A stretch of DNA of 64,000 nt from Mucilaginibacter_A sp050954285 (GTDB taxonomy: Bacteria; Bacteroidota; Bacteroidia; Sphingobacteriales; Sphingobacteriaceae): positions 248,001 through 312,000 of the forward strand of contig JBPBPL010000006.1 in the NCBI GenBank assembly GCA_050954285.1, given 5' to 3'. Under the pieces are notes generated by a model, which saw only the letters and a list, made by a program, of their open reading frames with translations, had not been told where the DNA came from and searched no databases. Position 1 is the first letter of the stretch. Each line of letters starts with the position of its first letter. Positions 27,978 through 36,452 of this stretch are shown here, one piece after another. The translations under genes were made by a program, and so were the position numbers.

Positions 27978-29615
27978 ATGAGAAAGAACTTTAATAATAT
28001 ATTTAAAAAGGGAGTAATTTTAACTTCTGCTATCATCTTGCTATCAGTAGCATCATGTAAAAAATACACAGAACTAAACCCAATTAACTCTCTATCAGAA
28101 GCAACTGCTTTTACTTCACCTGCCAATATTGAACTGGTAATGGCTGGTGTTTACAGTACGGCAGCGGTAGGTACTTATAATGGTGGTGCTGGACGTGGCT
28201 ATCCGTTTGGTGCAGCTTCTATTGAGCAAGCAGAAATGCGTGGTGAAGATATGGTAAACCTGGCTACTTTCTATCAAATTACTTACGAAAGCACTTACGA
28301 CGGGACCACAGCAAACAATGTAAACATGTGGACTAACCTCTATGCTTTAATCAATCAGTGTAATATATTAATTGCCGGTGTAGAAGCTGCTGCTGCAAGT
28401 GGAACTATTACCACATCTGTTGCTACACAATACGAAGGCGAAGCTAGATTTTTACGTGCCTTAGCTCATCATGAGTTGGTTATTGATTTTTGTCGGCCTT
28501 ATGTTGATAGCAAAGGCAGTAACCCAGGCATACCTTACCGTACTGTTGCTATCAACTCTACCACGGCTGTAAATGCGCAGGTAACTGTTCCTCGTGGTAC
28601 AGTGGCAGATGATTACACTAAAATTCTGGCTGATTTGGATTATGCCGAAACGAATTTACCCGCTATTCGAACAAGTTATCAAATTACCAGGGCAACAAAA
28701 GGCGCAGCTATTGCATTAAAAACCCGTGTTAAGTTACACATGGAAGATTTTGCAGGCGTTATCACAGAAGGAACCAAATTAGGTACATCCTCTGGTACTG
28801 CTTTTACCAGCCCAATTGGCACTTATAAATTAACATCCAGTCCAGATGGTCCTTTTACAAGCTTTTCAAGCAATACAGAATCTGTATTCTCAATAGAAAA
28901 CAGTTCTGCAGCAAATGGAGGTGTAAATGGCGCGTTGCCTAATATGTTTGGTGCAGTAAGTGCTACCATAAATGGAGCAACAGTAGCTTTTGGCGGTCGT
29001 GGTTTAATTTGCACAAGTCCGAATTTATATAATTATTCTTACTGGGTAACTGGCGATACCAGAAGATCGTTAATGCAGGTTCAGGCAACTACAACCGGTG
29101 CTAAATATTTTTATAATTTTAAATACCGAGATCCTACAAACAAAACTGATTATGCACCTATTATTCGCTATGCCGAAGTATTACTTAATGTTGCAGAAGC
29201 GTATGCACGTACAACAGATTTGGATACAAGAGCATTGAACTTATTAAATGCAGTAAGAAACAGGGCATTGCCTGCAACCGCACCTGCTTATACAATTGCT
29301 AATTTTGCGGCTGGTGATGATTTAACACGTGCTATTTTAGCTGAAAGAAGAATAGAATTTGCAGGTGAAGGTAGGCGTTGGCCAGATATTACCCGTTTGT
29401 CTCAATCTACTTTTAAAGTTACCGGCGGCGGAATTCCTCCTAAAGTATTGCTTACAGATTTAAAAGGCGATGGTTCTCAGTACAATGTTACTACTCGCCC
29501 TGCTGTTTCAACTTCAAAAGCAGCACTTGCTTATACTGATTTCCATTACATCTGGCCAATTCCAGTAACTGAATTGAATGCCAATCCCAACATTACTCAA
29601 AATCCTGGATATTAA
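27978..29615 (+). CDS. SusD/RagB-family surface lipoprotein (first pair)
   Basis: This lipoprotein has about 545 residues. The N-terminus MRKNFNNIFKKGVILTSAII leads to a lipobox-like VASCKK, so the cysteine is the likely lipid anchor. SusD-type TPR helices follow (EARFLRALAHHELVIDF near residue 165; RYAEVLLNVAEAYARTTD near 400), ending in QNPGY, the usual SusD terminus. The frame is open from 27954 inside susC, but the start at 27978 gives the lipoprotein signal. It binds glycan at the cell surface and hands it to SusC. Confidence 0.93.
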   Translation: MRKNFNNIFKKGVILTSAIILLSVASCKKYTELNPINSLSEATAFTSPANIELVMAGVYSTAAVGTYNGGAGRGYPFGAASIEQAEMRGEDMVNLATFYQITYESTYDGTTANNVNMWTNLYALINQCNILIAGVEAAAASGTITTSVATQYEGEARFLRALAHHELVIDFCRPYVDSKGSNPGIPYRTVAINSTTAVNAQVTVPRGTVADDYTKILADLDYAETNLPAIRTSYQITRATKGAAIALKTRVKLHMEDFAGVITEGTKLGTSSGTAFTSPIGTYKLTSSPDGPFTSFSSNTESVFSIENSSAANGGVNGALPNMFGAVSATINGATVAFGGRGLICTSPNLYNYSYWVTGDTRRSLMQVQATTTGAKYFYNFKYRDPTNKTDYAPIIRYAEVLLNVAEAYARTTDLDTRALNLLNAVRNRALPATAPAYTIANFAAGDDLTRAILAERRIEFAGEGRRWPDITRLSQSTFKVTGGGIPPKVLLTDLKGDGSQYNVTTRPAVSTSKAALAYTDFHYIWPIPVTELNANPNITQNPGY

Positions 29616-29648
29616 TAGGACGCTGATTTTTACCTGATAAAAACAGCA

Positions 29649-30833
29649 TTACCTTTCCAGCACAACCTCTACCCGAAGATTCTTCATCGCTTCTTCGGGT
29701 TTTTTATTGTCAAAAAGTGGATATTTTCCACCTAAACCAAAGCAGCGCATCCGATTATTGGCGATGCCATGTTGCAGTAAATAAGTTTTAACAGCCAGCG
29801 CGCGCTTTTCGGATAAACGCTGCAAATACAGTTCATCCGTAAAAACATTGGCATTGGTATGGCCAATAATTTGAATGCGGATGCTATCTTCATCCTTCAA
29901 TAAAGCCAGCAAACGGTTTAAATCATTCCCATAATCATTTATAATCTGTGCGCTGTTAGGTAGAAAGCGGATGTTATAAAAAACAATTTTAACACCCGGC
30001 TTCAGCTTTTGTAGCGCATAGTTTTTAGGAGATCGGTCCTTTTCCAACAAGAAATCATTTAGTATCGCATATCCATTTCTGAGAATACTCATGGTGTAAG
30101 CCTGAGCTGGAATGTTAACAGAATAACTGCCACTTAATGAGTCAGATACTGTTTTTAGGATGGTTTTTCCGGAAGAATCTTCCATTACAATTTCTGCTCG
30201 AAGCGGCTGCATACTGTTTTTATCGGTAATAATTCCGCTTAAAACGGGTTTGGTTTTTTGGCTGGGCAGCATGTTATCAACCGAAGAAAAAAACGTAAAA
30301 CCTTTGCCGTCGGAATAAATATTATCAACTACCAGAATATAATTTTCTCCGGCATGTACAGCAACAGGTTTTGAAAAGCTTTTGCCCAATCCCGGCGCCG
30401 TAAAATCATTGGTAAAGCCCTCTTTTAAACCGGTTTGTCCGCTGATGGCCAGTTCGTTCCGGCTATTATTGCTGCGGATTGGATCATCGTAATCTATGCT
30501 TTGATTAGAACCATTTGATGTTTCCTTAAAAAGCATCCAATCGTAATCATCTTTAATTTGAAACGGTGTAATTTCAAAAATCAGCCAACCATCTGCCGGG
30601 ATGTTTAAACTAAACCAAGCGGTATTGCGCTCTTTTTCAAATAAATAGCTCTTTCTTTTTTTGTGCTGCGGATATTCCTGTTGTCCAAAACCAACAGCCG
30701 AATTTTTAAAAAAATATTTTTGGTTAATGTTGAGGCTCACTGCTCCTGCATAATCTCCTTGCAACAAATTTTGACTGCTAACTTTCAAACTGATCAGCCA
30801 TAAAAATATAGCAAGCAGCCCGGTCAGTCTCAC
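29649..30833 (-). CDS. OmpA-family outer-membrane protein with Cna-B-like domain
   Basis: This 394-residue exported protein has a signal peptide (about 1-20), a novel N-terminal region (about 25-180, beta-rich), a carboxypeptidase-regulatory-like domain (about 190-250), and a C-terminal OmpA peptidoglycan-binding domain (about 275-394; IQIIGHTNANVFTDELYLQRLSEKRALAV... in part). The OmpA domain anchors the protein to peptidoglycan. It is the last gene of an LD-carboxypeptidase-DoxX-OmpA operon and overlaps the DoxX gene by 4 nt. The cell-wall theme fits the carboxypeptidase neighbour. A motif copy follows its stop codon (29638). Confidence 0.83.
   Translation of the reverse strand: MRLTGLLAIFLWLISLKVSSQNLLQGDYAGAVSLNINQKYFFKNSAVGFGQQEYPQHKKRKSYLFEKERNTAWFSLNIPADGWLIFEITPFQIKDDYDWMLFKETSNGSNQSIDYDDPIRSNNSRNELAISGQTGLKEGFTNDFTAPGLGKSFSKPVAVHAGENYILVVDNIYSDGKGFTFFSSVDNMLPSQKTKPVLSGIITDKNSMQPLRAEIVMEDSSGKTILKTVSDSLSGSYSVNIPAQAYTMSILRNGYAILNDFLLEKDRSPKNYALQKLKPGVKIVFYNIRFLPNSAQIINDYGNDLNRLLALLKDEDSIRIQIIGHTNANVFTDELYLQRLSEKRALAVKTYLLQHGIANNRMRCFGLGGKYPLFDNKKPEEAMKNLRVEVVLER
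29672..29710 (+). terminator. Intrinsic terminator inside the opposing gene
   Basis: CCCGAAGA (29672-29679) and TCTTCGGG (29692-29699) form an 8-bp stem with a 12-nt loop, followed by seven Ts on the plus strand. It lies 57 nt past the susD stop but within the coding end of the convergent OmpA gene. Confidence 0.65.
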
Positions 30834-31237
30834 TTTTTATCAATACTATAAAGGCCAGGGCCGATAAAAACCAAGCCTAAAAACATAATCGCGTCTTCTA
30901 TTGCGTGTGCCGCGCCTTCCAGGCCTGCGCCTTTGGAAAAGTGCATTAACGCCGCCACAATTAAATTGATGATCAGCAGTAAACAGACTGGCCGAAAAGC
31001 TAAACCAATCATTAGCAATAAGCCGCCAAAAGTTTCGGTTATAGCAGCCATAAAGCCCCAAAAAGCTGGCGCGTAACTAATGCTTAACACTTTCATCGCG
31101 CCACCCAGTTTTTCCCAGTGGTCCGGGCCGCCGGCTAATTTGGGCACACCGTGGTAAATAAACATGATGCCCAAACCGATGCGGATAATTAAAAGACCTG
31201 AGTTTCTGTATTTAAGTAAGTTTTCAAATATGGCCAT
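30830..31237 (-). CDS. DoxX-family membrane protein
   Basis: This 135-residue four-helix membrane protein of the DoxX family has the opening GLLIIRIGLGIMFIYHGVPKL, a GG-rich second helix and two more hydrophobic segments. DoxX proteins are small quinone- or redox-linked membrane proteins with no settled reaction. It overlaps the carboxypeptidase gene by 14 nt and the OmpA gene by 4 nt, so it belongs to one operon. A second, unrelated DoxX-like gene lies at 61.7 kb. Confidence 0.85.
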   Translation of the reverse strand: MAIFENLLKYRNSGLLIIRIGLGIMFIYHGVPKLAGGPDHWEKLGGAMKVLSISYAPAFWGFMAAITETFGGLLLMIGLAFRPVCLLLIINLIVAALMHFSKGAGLEGAAHAIEDAIMFLGLVFIGPGLYSIDKK

Positions 31238-32135
31238 GAGATAAATATTTTGCGGTTACATGCTGTTTTTGCACAGATAAAATTAGTGTTTTTCCGAAGA
31301 TCAAAGCTTGGTTATTAGCAATATGTCCGGCCGGAAAACCAAAACAAACTGGATAATCGTATTCTTTTACTACCTCGAAAATGATTTCTTCGGCAGTTTG
31401 TCCGAATGGAATATCATTATCTTTCAGTTCTGTCAGGCCGCCAATTATCAAACCAGCTAAGTTTTTCAGTTTTCCGGCACGTTTTAAGGTTCGCATCATG
31501 CGGTCGATGGAATATAAATATTCGCCCACATCTTCTAAAAATAGAATCTTACCGTTGTAATCAAAATCAGAAACGGAACCGGAAATAGCAAGCAGTAACG
31601 ATAAATTTCCGCCAATTAAAACGCCTTGTGCTTCGCCTTCGCGGTTTAGTTTTTCTGCGGAGAAATGATAGTTGAAATCTTCTCCGAACAAAGCTTTTCG
31701 TAACGTTTGAAGAGATTCGGCTGATCCATCCGGAATCGTCATCGGCATTTGTCCATGAATACTTTGCAAGCCGAAATTTGCAAAAACATGTGCGTGCAGA
31801 ACCGTAATATCGCTAAAACCGATGATCCATTTTGATGCTTCTTTTATCGGCATAAAATTAATATCGTCAATAATCCGGATCGTACCGTAGCCACCACGCG
31901 CTGCAAAGATGGCCTTAATGCTTTCGTCATTTACGAAACGCTGAAAATCGGCGGCACGCAAAGCATCATCTCCGGCAAACTGATGGTAAGAAGCGGTTAT
32001 CGTTTCGCCCAAAACAACTTCCAGTCCCCAAGATTTTAAAAGTGCAATCGCATCTGTCATGGCGTGCGGCAATTTTTTTGCGGGACAAGTAATGGCAACT
32101 TTATCGCCTTTTTTTAAATATGGTGGCTGGATCAT
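31224..32135 (-). CDS. ldcA: LD-carboxypeptidase (S66, murein tetrapeptide)
   Basis: This peptidase has about 303 residues and belongs to family S66; it removes the terminal D-Ala from cytosolic murein tetrapeptide for recycling. Catalytic features are visible: IIGFSDIT with the nucleophile Ser, FLEDVGEYLYSIDRMM with Glu, and CFGFPAGHIANN with His. The N-terminal ARGGYGTIRIID is a family signature. The frame is open from 32219, but 32135 (MIQPPYLKKGDKVAI) is the family start; the longer form would cross the divergent metG promoter. It shares a divergent intergenic region with metG. Confidence 0.92.
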   Translation of the reverse strand: MIQPPYLKKGDKVAITCPAKKLPHAMTDAIALLKSWGLEVVLGETITASYHQFAGDDALRAADFQRFVNDESIKAIFAARGGYGTIRIIDDINFMPIKEASKWIIGFSDITVLHAHVFANFGLQSIHGQMPMTIPDGSAESLQTLRKALFGEDFNYHFSAEKLNREGEAQGVLIGGNLSLLLAISGSVSDFDYNGKILFLEDVGEYLYSIDRMMRTLKRAGKLKNLAGLIIGGLTELKDNDIPFGQTAEEIIFEVVKEYDYPVCFGFPAGHIANNQALIFGKTLILSVQKQHVTAKYLSHGHI

Positions 32136-32150
32136 ATAATTCAAACCAAA

Positions 32151-32181
32151 TTTTAAGAGCGCACAAATTGGCTTATCTTTG
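32151..32181 (+). promoter_or_regulatory. metG promoter
   Basis: TATCTTTG (32174-32181) is a full match to the Bacteroidota -7 box TAnnTTTG. TTTT at 32151-32154 lies 19 nt upstream, near the -33 position. The metG start is 27 nt downstream. Confidence 0.6.
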
Positions 32182-32207
32182 CAAATTAAAACATTCCCGC
32201 AAATACT

Positions 32208-34310
32208 TTGGAAGATCAACAGATTAAAAGATATACCGTTACCGCCGCGCTACCTTATACCAACGGGCCGGTGCACATCGGGCATTTGGCCGGCGTTTAC
32301 ATTCCCGCGGATACTTATGTGCGCTACCTTCGGCTTAAAGGAAAAGACGTAATTTTTGTCTGCGGATCTGATGAACACGGCGTGCCCATCACCTTAAAAG
32401 CGCGTAAAGAAGGCGTTTCTCCGCAGGAAGTAGTGGATAAATACCATAAAATTATTGGCGATTCTTTCCGGGATTTTGGTATTTCTTTTAACATTTATCA
32501 CCGCACATCTTCTGCAACGCACCATGAAACGGCTGCGGATTTTTTTAAAGATCTGTATGATAAAAACGTTTTCATAGAAGAATCAACCGAGCAGTATTTT
32601 GATGAAAGCGCACAGCAATTTTTGGCTGATCGGTACATTGTAGGAACGTGTCCGGTTTGCGGCAACGAAAATGCTTATGGCGATCAGTGCGAAAAATGCG
32701 GAACGTCTTTAAACCCGACAGATCTGATCAACCCGCATTCTACTTTATCCGGGCAAGCACCAGTATTGCGTAAAACTACCAACTGGTTTTTGCCGCTGGA
32801 TAAAATGCAGCCCGAAATCGAGGCTTATGTAGAAAGCCATCATAAAGACTGGCGCACAACCGTTTTTGGTCAGTGTAAATCCTGGCTGAACGGCGGTTTG
32901 CAGCCGCGCGCGATGACGCGCGATCTGGAATGGGGCGTAAAAGTTCCGGTTGCCGGTGCAGACGGCAAAGTTTTATACGTTTGGTTTGATGCGCCGATCG
33001 GATACATTTCTGCAACAAAAGATTTAATGAACGCAGATCTATCCGAAGAAAAGAAAACTAAATATTACCTTAAAAATATACCAATAAAAACAGCATCCTG
33101 GGAAGATTACTGGAAATCGGAAAATACCAAACTGGTGCATTTTATCGGGAAAGATAACATCGTTTTTCATTGCATTATTTTTCCGGCAATGCTGATGGCG
33201 CACGGCGGTTATCATCTGGCCGATCAGGTTCCGGCAAATGAGTTTTTGAATTTAGAAGGCGATAAAATTTCCACTTCCAGAAACTGGGCGGTTTGGCTGC
33301 CGGATTTTCTGAAAGATTTCCCCGGAAAACAGGACGTTTTGCGTTACGTACTTACTTCTGCCGCACCGGAAACGAAGGACAATGATTTTACCTGGAAAGA
33401 TTTTCAGGCAAGAAACAACAACGAACTGGTTGCTATTTATGGCAATTTTATCAACCGCGTGCTTGTTTTATCGCATAAATATTTTGGCGGAAAAGTGATG
33501 CCAAAAGGCATTTTGTCTTATCAGGATATTGAAGTGATTAACAGTTTAAATGCTTTTCCGGAGAAAATTGGCTTGGCATTGGAGAATTACCGTTTTCGCG
33601 AAGCCCTGTCCGAATTTATGAATCTGGCGCGGCTCGGTAATAAATATCTGGCTGATGAAGAACCCTGGAAACTCATCAAAACCAATCCTGATCGGGTACA
33701 AACAGTGTTAAATATTGGTTTACAGATTGCAGCAAACCTGGCCATTTTATCGCAGCCTTTTTTGCCCAACAGTGCCAATGCTTTGTTTACCATGCTAAAT
33801 TTATCAGCCCAAAACTGGGACAAAGCAGGAACTGACAATTTGCTGCCCGAAGATCATACTTTAAATGAAGCCAAACTGCTTTTTGAAAAGATTGAAGATG
33901 AGCAGATTGAAGTGCAAATCCAGAAGCTACTCAATACAAAAATGGAAAACGATCAGGTAAAATTGCCTTTGGTTGAAGCGAAACCAAACATTACGTTTGA
34001 TCAGTTTGCAGCTTTAGATATTCGTGTCGGAACAATTTTATCCGCAGAAAAAGTGGCGAAAACAAAAAAACTGCTTAAATTAAGTATTGATACCGGTTTG
34101 GATCAGCGGACAATTGTGTCCGGCATTGCAGAATATTTTGAGCCGGAAGCGATTGTTGGCAAACAGGTAAGTGTTTTAGTAAACCTGGAGCCGCGTGAAA
34201 TTAAAGGAATTTTATCGCAAGGCATGATTTTGATGGCCGAAAATACCGAAGGAAAACTTAGTTTTGCAACACCATCAGAAGCGTTTGCGAATGGCAGCGT
34301 GATAAGATAA
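32208..34310 (+). CDS. metG: Methionyl-tRNA synthetase with C-terminal tRNA-binding domain
   Basis: This 700-residue class I synthetase attaches Met to tRNA-Met. The HIGH motif is at GPVHIGHLAGVY, the KMSKS-like loop is DKISTSRNW, and a zinc knuckle (CPVCG, then CEKCG) interrupts the catalytic domain. An anticodon-binding helical domain follows, and the C-terminal OB-fold (about 590-700; FAALDIRVGTILSAEKV) is the tRBD. The start codon is TTG at 32208: no ATG in frame upstream gives the family N-terminus RYTVTAALPYTNG. A tRNA gene follows 7 nt after the stop. Confidence 0.96.
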   Translation: MEDQQIKRYTVTAALPYTNGPVHIGHLAGVYIPADTYVRYLRLKGKDVIFVCGSDEHGVPITLKARKEGVSPQEVVDKYHKIIGDSFRDFGISFNIYHRTSSATHHETAADFFKDLYDKNVFIEESTEQYFDESAQQFLADRYIVGTCPVCGNENAYGDQCEKCGTSLNPTDLINPHSTLSGQAPVLRKTTNWFLPLDKMQPEIEAYVESHHKDWRTTVFGQCKSWLNGGLQPRAMTRDLEWGVKVPVAGADGKVLYVWFDAPIGYISATKDLMNADLSEEKKTKYYLKNIPIKTASWEDYWKSENTKLVHFIGKDNIVFHCIIFPAMLMAHGGYHLADQVPANEFLNLEGDKISTSRNWAVWLPDFLKDFPGKQDVLRYVLTSAAPETKDNDFTWKDFQARNNNELVAIYGNFINRVLVLSHKYFGGKVMPKGILSYQDIEVINSLNAFPEKIGLALENYRFREALSEFMNLARLGNKYLADEEPWKLIKTNPDRVQTVLNIGLQIAANLAILSQPFLPNSANALFTMLNLSAQNWDKAGTDNLLPEDHTLNEAKLLFEKIEDEQIEVQIQKLLNTKMENDQVKLPLVEAKPNITFDQFAALDIRVGTILSAEKVAKTKKLLKLSIDTGLDQRTIVSGIAEYFEPEAIVGKQVSVLVNLEPREIKGILSQGMILMAENTEGKLSFATPSEAFANGSVIR

Positions 34311-34317
34311 GCAGACT

Positions 34318-34389
34318 GGCCCCGTAGTTCAACGGATAGAATAGGCGTTTCCTAAACTCTAGATATGGGTTCGATTCCCGTCGGGGCCA
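34318..34389 (+). tRNA. tRNA-Arg(CCT)
   Basis: The cloverleaf can be read: acceptor GGCCCCG/CGGGGCC (34318-34324, 34382-34388), D stem GTTC/GAAT, anticodon loop TTCCTAA (34349-34355) with anticodon CCT, T stem ATGGG/CCCGT, discriminator A at 34389. No CCA is encoded. The anticodon stem GGCGT/ACTCT has one wobble pair and one C-T mismatch, unlike a fully paired version. Confidence 0.88.
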
Positions 34390-34397
34390 CTTTAAAT

Positions 34398-34440
34398 TAT
34401 AATACCTGCTGTAAGGCAGTTACTTACGGCAGGTATTATT
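34398..34440 (+). terminator. Intrinsic terminator after tRNA-Arg
   Basis: ATAATACCTGC pairs with GCAGGTATTAT across an inner GTAAG/CTTAC stem, with a T-rich tail from 34439. It ends the metG-tRNA transcript. Confidence 0.75.
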
Positions 34441-34573
34441 GTTTTATCTAAAAGGTTGTCCCTCCAGCAAAAAAACTGAATCAGCAAGTATAAAAGTATG
34501 CGTTGTTTTTTGTGAGATACTGTTTTTACCGGTTAAAAAAAGTACTGCTATTAAAAAAAGCCATTTTTTGCCT

Positions 34574-36421
34574 TCATCTTTTTTGATTTTCTGTTGCTTT
34601 TTCAATTTGATTATAATAAGCCTTCATGATGTAGAAAGCTTTCTTTTTGTTGCCCTGATCGTCAATCAATCCTTTTCGGTTCCAGCCGTCCTGATACTCG
34701 TTATTGCGTTTTGGCGAGCGGAAATCGTTCAGAACCCAGGGCGAAAGTCCGACGAAGTTTACCGGCATCCGTTTAAACATCGCCACCTGCTCTTTATAAT
34801 ACCATTCCTGAAATTCTTCGCTAAAACGTGTTAAAGAATCGGCATGAAAACCGCCTTTTGCACCGGCACCGGTTTCGCTGATAAACAAAGGTTTATTATA
34901 AGGTGTTGACCAATTTGTGGTGCGGCATTTATTTGGCAAACCACCATACCAGCCCAAATATTCGTTGAAAGCAACCAGGTCAACAAATTCGCCTAAAGGA
35001 TCATTTACTTCGTTCAAATTTTTTAAGGCACTATAATTCACTTCCAGCGCAGCAGAAATCATACGCGACTGATCGAGTTTTTTTGCTTCTATAATTAGAT
35101 TGTGCATAAAATTCGTTCGCGTTGCGCTAACTGGCGTTTCGTTTCCAACCGACCAGATAATCACGCTGGCTCTGTTATGATCGCGCGTAATCATCTCGTT
35201 CAACTGCGCTTTAGCTTTATCAAACACTTCATTGCTGCCAAAATTGATCGTCCAGTAAACCGGGATTTCTGACCAAACCAGAATGCCAAGTGAATCTGCC
35301 ATTCGCGTCATCGTTTCATCGTGCGGATAATGCGCCAGCCGAACCATGTTGCAACCTAATTCGCGAGCCTGGTTTAACAAATGCAAGGCATCAGCTTTGC
35401 TGTAAGCACGTCTGATTTCCTGCGGGATTTCTCCATGGATACTAATCCCACGCATAAAAATCGGTTTGCCGTTCAGCAAAACCTGTTTACCCGAAGCTTC
35501 TATCGTTCTGAAACCAATTTTATCTTCGGTTTTGTCTGTCGTGGAGCTGATAATCACCCGGTACAATTTGGGGTTCTCCGGCGACCATAATTGTGTTTTC
35601 GGTATAGCAAAAGCAATGTTGGTGACAGAATCTGTAGCTTTAAACTGCTTTTTCAGCTTTAACTCCGGGATTTCAACAGTTAGCATTTCTCCGTTTGCGG
35701 ATTTCTGGCTGAGTTTGATCCAACCTTCTGCTTCTTTATTTTTGTCCGAAAGTGGTGATGCTTTTTTTAGCCGGATAAAATAATCCTGGATAAAAGAAGC
35801 AGGCACTTCAACCAGTTTTACATCACGTGTAATGCCGCCGTAGTTCCACCAATCGGTGTTTAAAGTTGGCACTTCATCCGCAAAACGTTTGTTATCAACT
35901 TTTACGACTAAAAAGTTATTGGTTTCTTTGAGCAAACCGGCAGGAACTTCAAAATTAAATGGCGTGAAACCACCCTTGTGCATACCCAGCTTTTTGCCGT
36001 TCAGGTAAACATCGGCACGATAATTTACCGCACCGAAGTAGAGAAAAACTTTTCCAGAAGCTGTTTTTTTGTAATCGAATGATTTTTTATACCAAACAGT
36101 TCCTTCATAATACAAAAACTTTGGGTCCTGGTGGTTCCAGTCGCCGGGAACCTGGATCGAATTTTTTTCTTGATAAGCGTGCTCGTTCAGCTCGGTTTTA
36201 TCGGCAGGAACATCCGTGTTCCAGTACGCATTTCCGCTGTTTTCATTTAGCTCTTTGTAGCGGTAATCATAAAAACCGGTTTCATAAGGATCAACAATAT
36301 ACTGCCATTTGCCACTTAAGCTAACCGACTTGCGGTTTGGGATATTGGTAATCAGGTTACTTTGCGCGATGGCTGCACAGCTTAAAAGCCAGGCAATTCC
36401 TATTAAACTTAACTTCTTCAT
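34574..36421 (-). CDS. GH2 glycoside hydrolase (beta-glucuronidase/galactosidase type)
   Basis: This 615-residue secreted GH2 enzyme has a signal peptide (about 1-19), a sugar-binding jelly-roll (about 30-200), an Ig-like middle domain (about 205-310) and a TIM barrel. The acid/base Glu is in IWSVGNETP and the nucleophile Glu is in FISETGAG. The short form with NYGGITRD resembles beta-glucuronidases, but beta-galactosidase is not excluded. It is the last gene of a leftward operon with GH88 and a BNR_4 protein, 31 nt downstream of GH88. A motif-like TTGCTTCTTTTA lies next to its start (36422-36433). Confidence 0.9.
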   Translation of the reverse strand: MKKLSLIGIAWLLSCAAIAQSNLITNIPNRKSVSLSGKWQYIVDPYETGFYDYRYKELNENSGNAYWNTDVPADKTELNEHAYQEKNSIQVPGDWNHQDPKFLYYEGTVWYKKSFDYKKTASGKVFLYFGAVNYRADVYLNGKKLGMHKGGFTPFNFEVPAGLLKETNNFLVVKVDNKRFADEVPTLNTDWWNYGGITRDVKLVEVPASFIQDYFIRLKKASPLSDKNKEAEGWIKLSQKSANGEMLTVEIPELKLKKQFKATDSVTNIAFAIPKTQLWSPENPKLYRVIISSTTDKTEDKIGFRTIEASGKQVLLNGKPIFMRGISIHGEIPQEIRRAYSKADALHLLNQARELGCNMVRLAHYPHDETMTRMADSLGILVWSEIPVYWTINFGSNEVFDKAKAQLNEMITRDHNRASVIIWSVGNETPVSATRTNFMHNLIIEAKKLDQSRMISAALEVNYSALKNLNEVNDPLGEFVDLVAFNEYLGWYGGLPNKCRTTNWSTPYNKPLFISETGAGAKGGFHADSLTRFSEEFQEWYYKEQVAMFKRMPVNFVGLSPWVLNDFRSPKRNNEYQDGWNRKGLIDDQGNKKKAFYIMKAYYNQIEKATENQKR

Positions 36422-36452
36422 TTGCTTCTTTTATCATCTAAAAATTTCATTG

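Noticed and set aside
34439..34834. 131-codon frame after tRNA-Arg
   Set aside because: It mostly overlaps the GH2 gene in antisense and begins in the terminator tail.
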